From assembly GCA_934613185.1 (NCBI GenBank), contig CAKTSO010000008.1, positions 1 to 28,018 of the forward strand: a stretch of DNA of 28,018 nucleotides. The letters run 5' to 3'. Shown here piece after piece: positions 1 through 7,087 of the stretch (the first letter of the stretch is position 1; each line of letters opens with the position of its first letter). The notes under the pieces are model-generated. The model was not told the origin of the DNA and did no database searches. It saw only the letters and a list, made by a program, of their open reading frames with translations. The stretch is from an uncultured Clostridia bacterium (GTDB lineage: Bacteria > Bacillota > Clostridia > Christensenellales > Maliibacteriaceae). The position numbers were made by a program, and so were the translations under genes.

Positions 1-38
1 CATTGAATCAGCCGCGCGAAAAGTTCAATGTCAGTCAG
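1..38 (-). CDS. Possible 5' end of a divergent gene, cut by the window edge
   Basis: On the minus strand an 11-base Shine-Dalgarno sequence (GGAGGTGATCC, 40-50) exactly complements the 16S rRNA tail. Seven bases after its GGAGG core comes CTG at 38-36, opening a frame that reads (M/L)TDIELFARLIQ and runs off the window. No ATG, GTG or TTG at a sensible distance opens a useful frame: GTG inside the Shine-Dalgarno stops after three codons and the nearby TTG stops after six. The gene would therefore use a rare CTG start, unless the ribosome site serves something else. Only about 12 residues are visible, so no function is assigned. It would diverge from the mreB-like gene. Confidence 0.35.
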   Translation of the reverse strand, partial: MTDIELFARLIQ

Positions 39-120
39 AGGATCACCTCCCAAATCGGATCGTGCGGGTCGTGCGCGGCGCATTCCCGCGCTTTATATCT
101 ATGCGCCCGCCGCGGCAAAA

Positions 121-149
121 TTGACGCGCGGCGCGCTTGGCGGTATACT
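121..149 (+). promoter_or_regulatory. Sigma-A promoter of the mreB-like gene
   Basis: TTGACG (121-126), a 17-base spacer and TATACT (144-149) match the housekeeping consensus at optimal spacing. Transcription should begin near 156, giving a leader of about 65 bases before the GTG start at 223. Confidence 0.8.
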
Positions 150-222
150 GAAAAAGACTGCGGCGCGGATCGCGGGAGCTTTCGCGCGCGCCGTGTGGAA
201 TTTATGTGGGGAATGAATCAAA

Positions 223-1281
223 GTGAACTGGTTTGGAAATCAGGATATCGGCGTTGACCTCGGAACGGCCAGCGTCCTTGTCTATGTGAAGAATAAAGGG
301 ATCGTATTGAACGAGCCGTCCGTGTTGGCGATGGACGTGGAGACGGGCCGCATTCTGGCCGTCGGCGAGGACGCAAGAAGAATGCTCGGCCGCACGCCGG
401 AGCGCATTTCCGCGATCCGCCCGCTGCGCGACGGCGTCATTTCGGATTACGACGTGACGGAGCGGATGCTTCGCTATTTCGTCAAGAAGGTCGTCGGTCA
501 GCGGTTGATCTTCCGTCCGCGCGTGGTCGTCTGCGTTCCCGCGGGCGTGACGGAGGTCGAGCGCCGCAGCGTCATCGACGCGACGATCGAGGCGGGCGCG
601 CGCGACACCTATCTGATCGAAGAGCCGCTTGCCGCGGCGATCGGCGCGGGCATGGACATCGCAAAGCCCTACGGCAGCATGGTCGTGGACATCGGCGGCG
701 GCACGACGGACGTGGCGGTCATTTCGCTTTCGTCCCTCGTCGTGGCCGAGACGATCAAGGTTGCGGGCGACAAGTTCGACGACGCGATCATGCGCTATAT
801 GCGAAAGCGCCACAATCTTCTGGTCGGCGAACGCACGGCGGAGGAGATCAAAAAGAATGTCGGCTGCGCGTTCCCGCGGCGGGAGACGATCTATATGGAG
901 GTCACGGGGCGCGATCTGATGAACGGGCTGCCGCACACGGTCAGCGTCGGCAGCGACGAAATGATCGAGGCGCTCGAGGAACCGCTTGCCAGCATCATCG
1001 AGGCGATCTGCCAGGTTTTGGAGCGCACGCCGCCGGAGCTTGCCTCGGACATCAGCCAGCGCGGCATCGTCATGACGGGCGGCGGTTCGCTTCTCTACGG
1101 GCTCGACCGTTTGATCAGCGAGAACACCAAGGTCCCCTGCTATGTGGCGGAGGATCCCGTTTCCTGCGTGGCGATCGGCACGGGCCGTGCACTGGAGAGC
1201 ATCGACGTCTTCAGCGACAACCTCATCTCCGGGCGCGAGCATTTGAAGCGCCGCTATCGCAACAAAAGCACGCTTCAATAA
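223..1281 (+). CDS. mreB: Rod shape-determining protein, MreB/Mbl family actin
   Basis: This 352-residue protein is an MreB-family bacterial actin, a membrane-associated ATP-binding filament that guides lateral cell-wall synthesis. The three nucleotide-binding signatures are present in order: phosphate-1 loop DLGTAS near residue 12, phosphate-2 loop DIGGGTTD from residue 156, and the adenosine motif TGGGSLL from residue 285. Length is typical of MreB and Mbl, about 335-350 residues. The start is GTG with GGGGA at 208-212; no upstream ATG in frame has a ribosome site. It has its own promoter and terminator and is not followed by mreC or mreD, which suggests a second paralogue of the Mbl or MreBH type. 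MreB and Mbl cannot be told apart here. Confidence 0.93.
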   Translation: MNWFGNQDIGVDLGTASVLVYVKNKGIVLNEPSVLAMDVETGRILAVGEDARRMLGRTPERISAIRPLRDGVISDYDVTERMLRYFVKKVVGQRLIFRPRVVVCVPAGVTEVERRSVIDATIEAGARDTYLIEEPLAAAIGAGMDIAKPYGSMVVDIGGGTTDVAVISLSSLVVAETIKVAGDKFDDAIMRYMRKRHNLLVGERTAEEIKKNVGCAFPRRETIYMEVTGRDLMNGLPHTVSVGSDEMIEALEEPLASIIEAICQVLERTPPELASDISQRGIVMTGGGSLLYGLDRLISENTKVPCYVAEDPVSCVAIGTGRALESIDVFSDNLISGREHLKRRYRNKSTLQ

Positions 1282-1304
1282 CAAAAAAATAAAACTAAAT
1301 TTTC

Positions 1305-1340
1305 AGCGCATTTCTTTTTCGGAGAAATGCGCTTTTTCTT
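1305..1340 (+). terminator. Rho-independent terminator of the mreB-like gene
   Basis: AGCGCATTTCT (1305-1315) pairs perfectly with AGAAATGCGCT (1323-1333) across a seven-base loop and is followed by TTTTCTTT. Confidence 0.85.
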
Positions 1341-1419
1341 TATGTCTTTTTTAGAGTGCATAAACAAAGCAAAAACGCGTCAATTTAAATTTGAAAATAT
1401 CGTTTCGGAGGCGGTTTTG

Positions 1420-1989
1420 ATGCAGAAACAGGCGGCAAAAAGGCTGCGGCGAACCATCGCGTTTCCGCGCCTTGCAAAGCAGGAGACGGCGGCACTTTTT
1501 TTCGGATCGTTTTTGATCGCGCTCGGCGGGGCAACGCTTGCGTCGTGTCAAACGCGCGGCGCGCGGATGCTGTTTTTGGTCGGCGCGGGACTTGCGGCGT
1601 TCGGGATCGCGAAAAGCGTCGCGGCGATGCGAAACGCGGGTCCGCGCGCAAGTGTATTGGAGGGCGCGTTTTACGCGGCGTTCGGCGTTTTGATCGTTTT
1701 GGGCGGGATCGCAGGCGCGTCGTCGGCCGCGCGGGTGTTCGGCGCGATGCTGTTTGTGCGCGCGGCATATGCGGTGGCAATGATCGCCGCCGAAGGCGCT
1801 TACGACGGAAAAAAGGCAAAGATTTCCGCAGTTCGGGGCGTGCTCGGCGCGGCGCTCGTGCTGTTTTCCAAAGGAAGCGGCGCGCTGGCGGCGGCCGCGC
1901 TGATCGTGCTGGGCGCGCTTTCGATCGCGGGTATATTTTGGCCCGAAGGGGCGATGCTAAGAACATTCCCGAAGACGAACAGGAGGTGA
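1420..1989 (+). CDS. Six-segment integral membrane protein of unknown function (HdeD/DUF308-like layout)
   Basis: The protein has 189 residues. After a basic amphipathic N-terminus (about residues 1-20) come six hydrophobic segments near 22-42, 48-68, 82-102, 106-124, 138-150 and 154-174. They are arranged as three hairpin pairs separated by short basic loops, a layout like that of the HdeD/DUF308 membrane family, but no diagnostic motif confirms this. ATG at 1420 is chosen because GGAGG (1408-1412) lies just upstream; an earlier in-frame ATG at 1327 sits inside the mreB terminator. Its stop codon (1987-1989) lies inside the ribosome site of the next gene, so the two are probably cotranscribed and translationally coupled. 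No clear promoter was found between 1341 and 1419. Confidence 0.75.
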   Translation: MQKQAAKRLRRTIAFPRLAKQETAALFFGSFLIALGGATLASCQTRGARMLFLVGAGLAAFGIAKSVAAMRNAGPRASVLEGAFYAAFGVLIVLGGIAGASSAARVFGAMLFVRAAYAVAMIAAEGAYDGKKAKISAVRGVLGAALVLFSKGSGALAAAALIVLGALSIAGIFWPEGAMLRTFPKTNRR

Positions 1990-1994
1990 ACGCG

Positions 1995-2156
1995 ATGAGC
2001 GCGAAACAGCAGATCTTCTGCGACGTGAACAACTGTCGATTCAACTGCGAGGGCAAAAACTGCACTCTTGACAGCATTCAGGTCGGCTGCTGCTGTCATG
2101 ACGAGGCGACCCGTCAGGAGGACAGCATGTGCTGCTCGTTCCGGGAGCAGGTCTGA
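1995..2156 (+). CDS. Small cysteine-rich DUF1540 protein
   Basis: A 53-residue protein with the DUF1540 pattern: I-x-C-x-V-x-x-C near the start (IFCDVNNC), then an N-C-x-G-x-x-C turn (NCEGKNC), then an I-x-V strand and a late cluster of cysteines (GCCCH, MCCSF). About eight cysteines in 53 residues suggest metal binding or disulfide packing. DUF1540 has no established function; its members are common in Clostridia and some are linked to sporulation. ATG 1995 is preceded by AGGAGGTG (1981-1988). It lies between the membrane protein and a second cysteine-rich gene 19 bases downstream. Confidence 0.8.
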   Translation: MSAKQQIFCDVNNCRFNCEGKNCTLDSIQVGCCCHDEATRQEDSMCCSFREQV

Positions 2157-2175
2157 CGCGGCGAAAGGAGTGCGC

Positions 2176-2463
2176 ATGAAGACGATTTTGTGCGGCTGCA
2201 GGGAATGCGCGCATTGCGCGGACGGCATATGTACGGCAGCCGCCGTGCTCGTGAGTGCGGGACGCGCGCGGTGCATGACGCGCGAGAAAACCGATGCGCG
2301 CCGCGATCTTTCTCAGGAAACGGCGGCGGAACTGGCGGCGTTCGAACGGACGGCGGCGTGCGCGAATCTGCGCTGCCTGCATAACGGCGGCGGCCGTTGC
2401 CGCGCCGAGCGCCTCGTCGTCGGCGAATCGTCCGAATGCGGCAGTTTCCTTGCGCCGGGATGA
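2176..2463 (+). CDS. Cysteine-rich protein, apparently two DUF1540-like modules in tandem
   Basis: This 95-residue protein starts at ATG 2176 behind AAAGGAG (2164-2170). It has two similar cysteine-rich halves joined by a charged helix-like linker (residues about 35-58). The first half (residues 4-33) reads ILCGCRECAHC...GICTA...C. The second (about 61-92) reads CANLRCLHNGGGRC followed by a hydrophobic strand and ECGSF, closely matching the DUF1540 pattern of C, C, N-G-x-C, I-x-V and C-x-F. I infer an internal duplication relative to the single-module neighbour. Function is unknown. It ends the operon and is followed by two hairpins. Confidence 0.7.
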   Translation: MKTILCGCRECAHCADGICTAAAVLVSAGRARCMTREKTDARRDLSQETAAELAAFERTAACANLRCLHNGGGRCRAERLVVGESSECGSFLAPG

Positions 2464-2471
2464 CGGAAAAA

Positions 2472-2543
2472 CGCCGTTTTTCTCGTTTGGAAAGTCAGAA
2501 AAAACGGCGGATGCGGTCTGCTTTTTTGCGGACCGCATTTTTG
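2472..2543 (+). terminator. Double hairpin terminator after the DUF1540 genes
   Basis: A first stem pairs CGCCGTTTTT (2472-2481) with AAAAACGGCG (2500-2509). It is followed at once by ATGCGGTCTGC (2511-2521) pairing with GCGGACCGCAT (with one wobble pair) around a T6 loop, then TTTTT. The second hairpin is the better intrinsic terminator. Confidence 0.8.
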
Positions 2544-2587
2544 CATTCGGCAAAAAACGTCTTTTTTCGCGCGAAGGCGCGGGATTC

Positions 2588-2629
2588 TTGCAATCGGCGC
2601 GCAAAGCCAGTATAATACAAGTATTATAC
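2588..2629 (+). promoter_or_regulatory. Promoter with overlapping 20-bp palindromic operator
   Basis: TTGCAA (2588-2593), 17 bases and TATAAT (2611-2616) form a strong sigma-A promoter. GTATAATAC (2610-2618) and GTATTATAC (2621-2629) are perfect inverted copies separated by AA, and the left arm contains the whole -10 box. A dimeric repressor bound here would block RNA polymerase. The gene it drives encodes a helix-turn-helix protein, so autoregulation is the simplest inference. Confidence 0.8.
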
Positions 2630-2685
2630 GAACGATTATGGCTTTCGTGGTGCGTCGCGCCCGCAAGCGGAAAAAGGTGAGTGGC

Positions 2686-4170
2686 ATGCAGATTGGTCAA
2701 TTATTCAGAGCGCAGCGGCTTCGCTTGAGCCTGTCGCAGGCGGAACTTGCCCAGCGCGCGGGTCTGGACGTGACGGTTATCCGTCGTCTGGAGGCGGGGC
2801 AGCCGATCGAAGATGCGCAGATCGCCGCTTTGGCGGACAAGCTCGGCATTTCGATGCAGGACGCCGCTGCGGCGCTGCGGGAGACGCAGGCCGCCCGCGC
2901 GCAGGAAGAAGCCTATGAACAGCGGGGCGCCGCGCAGAACGAGCTGCCGCGCATGCGCCATGCCGCGCCGCAGCAGGACGCGCCGCGCCGCGGATATGAC
3001 GGCTTTGACGGGGCGAATGGCGCGATGCCTTCCGCCGAGGAAGAGGCGCGATTGCAGGAGATCCGCCGTCAGCGCCGCCGCCGGGCCTACGAGGGCACGC
3101 TCGGCGAACGCCGCCGCGCCTCTTTTTCCGCACAGCGCACGGCCCCGATCGAGCGCGTAAAGCAGGAAGTGCCGCCGACGGCTGCGGAACCGGCCGCGCG
3201 TCTTGAGGAGAAGATCGAAGAACCCGTTCGCGAAACGCCGCGCGTTCGGGAGACGGCGGCGCAGTACGCGCAGATGCCGCGTACGGAAGTGCCCACGCCG
3301 CAGGAAACGCCGCGTGAAGAACGCCGTGTGCCGAACGATGTGCCGCTTCGTCCCGTGACGGAGACGCAGACGGAAGCGCCGCGCCGAACGATGGACGAAC
3401 CGCTTCGGGCGAACCGCGCGCCGCGGCGGGAAGAAACGCCCGTCCGGATGCGAACGGGTGCGGCTTATACCTACGAACAGATGCTTTCCATGACGGCGGA
3501 CGTGGCGCAGCTTTCGGGCAGGGAGACCGTGCTTGAAATCGGCTGCGGCAAAGGGGAGCTGACCCGCGTGCTTGCCGCGCGAAGCCGCTTCGTCGCCGCA
3601 ATGGACTCGTCCGTTCGCGCGCTGGAACAAAACCGCGCCGCGTGCGGCGCGCTTGGGATCGGCAATGTCGATTTCCTCGAGGGCGACGCGCGCCGTCTGC
3701 CGATCGAATCGGGCAGCTTCGACGTGGTGTTCGTGCCGATGCTTCTGCATCATGTCGTCTCTCCGGCGCAGGTGCTCGTGGAGGCCTGCCGCGTCTTAAA
3801 ACCCGGCGGCATCGTCGTGGTGACGGAACTGATGCCCGGCGAGGAACCCGCACAGCAAAGCATCCAAAACGCGGTGGAGGTGCTGAAAAACCCGACGCAT
3901 ATCGGCGTGATCCCGATGCAGGAAGTCACGCGCATGATGCAGTATGCGCATCTTGACATCGTCGACCGCCGCGTCTTCGACCAGACCTGGGAGTTCTCCG
4001 AATGGGTCGACGCCATGGGCGCGCGCGACCGCATGGAGCCGCTTCGCGCGCTCATGCGCAGCTTTGCGCTTCAGGGCAATCGCGCGGGAATGGATCTTTG
4101 CGTGGACGACGAAGGGCGTATGACGTTCACCTATCGGTGGATGTTCTTCGTCGGATTAAAGGCGAGATAA
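2686..4170 (+). CDS. XRE-type helix-turn-helix protein fused to a YcgJ-like class I SAM methyltransferase
   Basis: The 494-residue protein has three parts. Residues about 1-62 form a Cro/CI (XRE) helix-turn-helix domain (IGQLFRAQRLRLSLSQAELAQRAGLD...VIRRLEAG). Residues about 65-265 are an Arg/Glu/Pro/Ala-rich, probably disordered linker with repeated ETPR-type stretches. Residues about 270-490 are a class I methyltransferase with SAM motif I LEIGCGKG (from residue 283), an acidic D after the next strand (AAMDSS), EGDARRLP and the post-motif VLKPGG. The C-terminal half resembles B. subtilis YcgJ (KNPTHI, W-x-x-W-V regions). The substrate is unknown. ATG 2686 has AAAGGTGA upstream; an earlier ATG at 2638 lies within about 15 bases of the expected transcription start and lacks a ribosome site. 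The gene is monocistronic, with its own promoter, operator and terminator. Confidence 0.85.
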   Translation: MQIGQLFRAQRLRLSLSQAELAQRAGLDVTVIRRLEAGQPIEDAQIAALADKLGISMQDAAAALRETQAARAQEEAYEQRGAAQNELPRMRHAAPQQDAPRRGYDGFDGANGAMPSAEEEARLQEIRRQRRRRAYEGTLGERRRASFSAQRTAPIERVKQEVPPTAAEPAARLEEKIEEPVRETPRVRETAAQYAQMPRTEVPTPQETPREERRVPNDVPLRPVTETQTEAPRRTMDEPLRANRAPRREETPVRMRTGAAYTYEQMLSMTADVAQLSGRETVLEIGCGKGELTRVLAARSRFVAAMDSSVRALEQNRAACGALGIGNVDFLEGDARRLPIESGSFDVVFVPMLLHHVVSPAQVLVEACRVLKPGGIVVVTELMPGEEPAQQSIQNAVEVLKNPTHIGVIPMQEVTRMMQYAHLDIVDRRVFDQTWEFSEWVDAMGARDRMEPLRALMRSFALQGNRAGMDLCVDDEGRMTFTYRWMFFVGLKAR

Positions 4171-4189
4171 TTGATAAAATCGATCGATG

Positions 4190-4235
4190 CAGCGGTTTGA
4201 CTGCGGCGTATGCCGTGGTCGGATCGCTGTTTTTT
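4190..4235 (+). terminator. Wobble-rich terminator of the methyltransferase gene
   Basis: An 18-pair stem (4190-4207 with 4212-4229) closes a GTAT loop and is followed by TTTTTT. Five of the pairs are G-U wobbles, so the stem forms in RNA but looks imperfect in DNA. Its 5' flank resembles that of two other terminators in the window (see findings). Confidence 0.75.
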
Positions 4236-4335
4236 CGCGCGCTTTCAAAACGAAAAAACATTTGAAAAACGCGCGGCGGTATGGCACTATAAATCAGGGA
4301 AGGATATTGCTTTTTTGAAAGCGACGGAGGAAAAC

Positions 4336-4947
4336 ATGAAAAACGAACAACGCCGCATCGACCGCGCCTTTTCGCGCGCCGCGGGCTTTTGCGATTTGAA
4401 AAAAGACTTTGAAAACTGGGAACATTTCGATCTTTATCGTCATGCCGAACGGACGCTTCGCTATGACGTGCTGTATCAAAGCCATATGCACGGCGCGGGG
4501 CATATCGAGCGCGTTATGCTTTTGGGCGCAATGATTGCCATGAAACAGAATTTCAGCGCGGCGGACACGGCGCTTTTGTTGGACATCTGCGCCTATCACG
4601 ACACGGGCCGCATCGACGATACCAAAGACGACGACCACGGCGCGCGTTCGGCGGATAACGCCGCGGCGATCACCGGGCGTAGGGGGGAGGAGCTTGCGAT
4701 TGTCCGTGCGGCAATGTGCGCACACAGCGTTTCGGATAAGATCCGCTCCCGAATGTTTGAAAAATGCCATGTGACGGATACGGCCCGCGCCGACCGCATG
4801 ACCGACGCGTTAAAGGACGCCGACGCGCTCGACCGCGTGCGCCTCGGGGATCTTGATGTGCGCTATCTTCGAACCGACGCCGCGCGCGGGCTGACCGATT
4901 TTGCGCAGGCGCTCTATGACGCTTATATCGCCGAGGAGGAAACTTAA
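4336..4947 (+). CDS. HD-domain phosphohydrolase-like protein
   Basis: This 203-residue protein carries the HD superfamily metal site: H56 in AGHIERV, the H88-D89 doublet in AYHDTGR, additional histidines at 101 and 130, and a late aspartate in KDADALDRV (about 161-166). HD proteins hydrolyse phosphate esters such as nucleotides or signalling nucleotides; the substrate is not predictable here. ATG 4336 is preceded by GGAGG (4326-4330). The stop overlaps the topB start by one base (TAATG), so it is translationally coupled to topoisomerase III and heads the topB-addB-addA run. The upstream gap contains a poor candidate promoter (TTGAAA 4262, TATAAA 4288, 20-base spacer) and a perfect 10-base inverted repeat (4241-4250 and 4313-4322). 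Confidence 0.8.
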   Translation: MKNEQRRIDRAFSRAAGFCDLKKDFENWEHFDLYRHAERTLRYDVLYQSHMHGAGHIERVMLLGAMIAMKQNFSAADTALLLDICAYHDTGRIDDTKDDDHGARSADNAAAITGRRGEELAIVRAAMCAHSVSDKIRSRMFEKCHVTDTARADRMTDALKDADALDRVRLGDLDVRYLRTDAARGLTDFAQALYDAYIAEEET

Positions 4948-7055
4948 TGGGCCGCATCGTCGTCGTTGCCGAAAAGCCGAGCGTCGCGCGGGAGATCGCG
5001 CGCGTTCTGAACTGCAAGAGCCGCGGCGAGGGGTATCTGGAAGGAAACGGCTATGCGGTGACGTGGGCACTCGGGCATTTGATCGGCCAGCAGGAACCCG
5101 AAGAGCTGGACGAGCGCTACGCCAAATGGCGCACGCAGGATCTTCCCATTTTGCCGGACGACATTCCGCTCAAGATCATCCGCGGCAGAAAACAGCAGTT
5201 TACAATTATCAAAAAGCTCATCTGCGCCAAGGACACCGATTCGCTCGTGTGTGCGACCGACGCGGGGCGCGAGGGCGAACTGATCTTCCGCTGGATCTAC
5301 GTTTACGCAAAGTGCGATAAACCCGTGCAGCGTCTTTGGATCTCGTCCATGACGGACGAGGCGATCCAAAAGGGATTTTCCGACCTTCGATCCGACGCGG
5401 AATACGAAGGCCTGTTTCAAAGCGCAAAAAGCCGCGCGTGGGCGGACTGGGTCGTCGGCATGAACGCCACGCGCGCTTACACCGTGCGCTACGGGACGCT
5501 GCTTTCCATCGGGCGCGTGCAGACGCCGACGCTGGCGTTTCTCGTGCGGCGGCAAAAGCAGATCGATGACTTTGTTTCCGAGCCGTATTGGGTTGTGACG
5601 GCGGATTTCGGCGATTACAAGGCCGAATGGCGCGACGAAAAGACGGGTAAAAACCAGATCGCGGACGAAGAGACGGCGCGTGCGATCACGGGGCGCGTTA
5701 AGGGAAAAACGGGCGTGATCACGCAGGCGCAGCGGGAGAGAAAATCGCAGATCCCGCCGCTTTTATACGACTTGACGGAGCTTCAGCGCGACTGCAACCG
5801 CGCGTTCGGGTTCACGGCAAAAAAGACACTTCAGATCGCGCAGGATCTTTACGAAAAAAAGAAGCTCATCACCTATCCGCGAACGGACAGCCGGTACTTG
5901 ACGGCGGACGTGGCGAAAAAAGTTCGTTCGACGCTGTCGCGCGTGAGCGTGCCGAGCCTGAACGACGCGATCGCCGCCGTTTTGGCGCAGGAAAAACTGC
6001 ATTTGGGGCGTGCGGTCAACGACGCGCGCGTGAGCGACCATCACGCCATCATCCCGACGGGAACGCGGGCGAATTTTGCGAGCCTTTCGCCGGACGAACA
6101 GAAGGTCTATGATCGAATCGTGCGAAGACTCGTGGCCGCGCTCATGCCGCCGTGGCTCTATGACGAGACGACGATCGTGACGGAAGTTTCCTCCGAATCG
6201 GCGAAAGACAGCTTTTTCTGCCGCGGGCGCACGACGGCGCAGCCCGGCTGGAAGGCGCTTTACGAGGCGGAAAAGGAGAAAAAGGACGCCGACGCCGCAC
6301 TGCCGCAGGTCGAGGTCGGGCAGGAGAGAAAGGTACAGAAGGCGTCGATGAAAAAGCGCGAGACGAAGCCGCCCGCGCAGTACACCGAGGCGACGCTTCT
6401 GTCCGCGATGGAAAATGCGGGGCGGCAGATCGAGGACGAGGCGCTTCGCGAACAGATGAAGGACTGCGGCCTCGGGACGCCCGCCACGCGCGCGGCGATC
6501 ATCGAGCGCATTTTGCAGACGGGCTATGCCAAACGCGAGAAAAAATCGATCGTTGCGACGCGCAAGGGAATGCAGCTGATCGACATTCTGCCCGAAAAAA
6601 TGACGAGCGCCGTCATGACGGGGCAGTGGGAGGCGGCGCTTGCACGCATGGCCTCGGGCGAAGCGGCACAGGCGGAAGAAGCCCCGTTTGCCGACGGCAT
6701 CAAGGGCTTCGTGCGGTTTATCGTCAAAGAAGCCGAGACGAAAAAAGACGGCGTGGAATTCGAAAAAGCGCCGCCGAAAAAAGGCGCGCGGCAGAAAAAA
6801 GCGCCGGTGAGCCTTGGGATATGTCCGCTGTGCGGCAAGGGCGAAGTGCTGGAAAACTCCAAGGCGTTTTACTGTTCCCGCTGGCGCGACGGCTGCAAAC
6901 TGACGTGGTGGAAAAATGCGTTCGAGCGAAGCGGCGGGCCGCTTTTGACGGAAAAGCTCGTGCGGCTCCTGCTTGAAAAAAAGACGCTGGAGGGCAGCAC
7001 GGGAACGCTTTTGATCGACGAACATCACAACATTGCCTTCAAAGCGAAGGGATGA
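4947..7055 (+). CDS. topB: DNA topoisomerase III
   Basis: This 702-residue type IA topoisomerase cuts one DNA strand through a transient tyrosine link and passes another through, decatenating replication and recombination intermediates. The N-terminal Toprim domain shows the catalytic glutamate in VVAEKPSVARE (E9) and the acidic DAGREGEL motif (from D105). The active-site tyrosine is Y310 in ITYPRTDSRYL. The C-terminus keeps one four-cysteine zinc ribbon (C626, C629, C643, C650), as in chromosomal topoisomerase III or topoisomerase I tails. Length is normal for TopB. AGGAGGA (4934-4940) precedes the start, which overlaps the upstream HD gene by one base. It is followed after 32 bases by addB, placing it with recombination genes. 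Confidence 0.95.
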   Translation: MGRIVVVAEKPSVAREIARVLNCKSRGEGYLEGNGYAVTWALGHLIGQQEPEELDERYAKWRTQDLPILPDDIPLKIIRGRKQQFTIIKKLICAKDTDSLVCATDAGREGELIFRWIYVYAKCDKPVQRLWISSMTDEAIQKGFSDLRSDAEYEGLFQSAKSRAWADWVVGMNATRAYTVRYGTLLSIGRVQTPTLAFLVRRQKQIDDFVSEPYWVVTADFGDYKAEWRDEKTGKNQIADEETARAITGRVKGKTGVITQAQRERKSQIPPLLYDLTELQRDCNRAFGFTAKKTLQIAQDLYEKKKLITYPRTDSRYLTADVAKKVRSTLSRVSVPSLNDAIAAVLAQEKLHLGRAVNDARVSDHHAIIPTGTRANFASLSPDEQKVYDRIVRRLVAALMPPWLYDETTIVTEVSSESAKDSFFCRGRTTAQPGWKALYEAEKEKKDADAALPQVEVGQERKVQKASMKKRETKPPAQYTEATLLSAMENAGRQIEDEALREQMKDCGLGTPATRAAIIERILQTGYAKREKKSIVATRKGMQLIDILPEKMTSAVMTGQWEAALARMASGEAAQAEEAPFADGIKGFVRFIVKEAETKKDGVEFEKAPPKKGARQKKAPVSLGICPLCGKGEVLENSKAFYCSRWRDGCKLTWWKNAFERSGGPLLTEKLVRLLLEKKTLEGSTGTLLIDEHHNIAFKAKG

Positions 7056-7087
7056 TCGGAATTTGAAAAACAAGGAGAGAATGTGCG

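Noticed and set aside
40..50. GGATCACCTCC on the plus strand, identical to the 16S rRNA 3' end
   Set aside because: No other 16S rRNA sequence surrounds it. It is simply the complement of an extended Shine-Dalgarno site on the minus strand.
2638..2685. Upstream ATG extending the HTH-methyltransferase by 16 residues
   Set aside because: It lies within about 15 bases of the expected transcription start, has no ribosome site, and the added residues are not HTH-like.
4262..4293. Promoter before the HD-domain gene
   Set aside because: The best hexamers (TTGAAA, TATAAA) are 20 bases apart, too far for a confident sigma-A call; mentioned only as a possibility.
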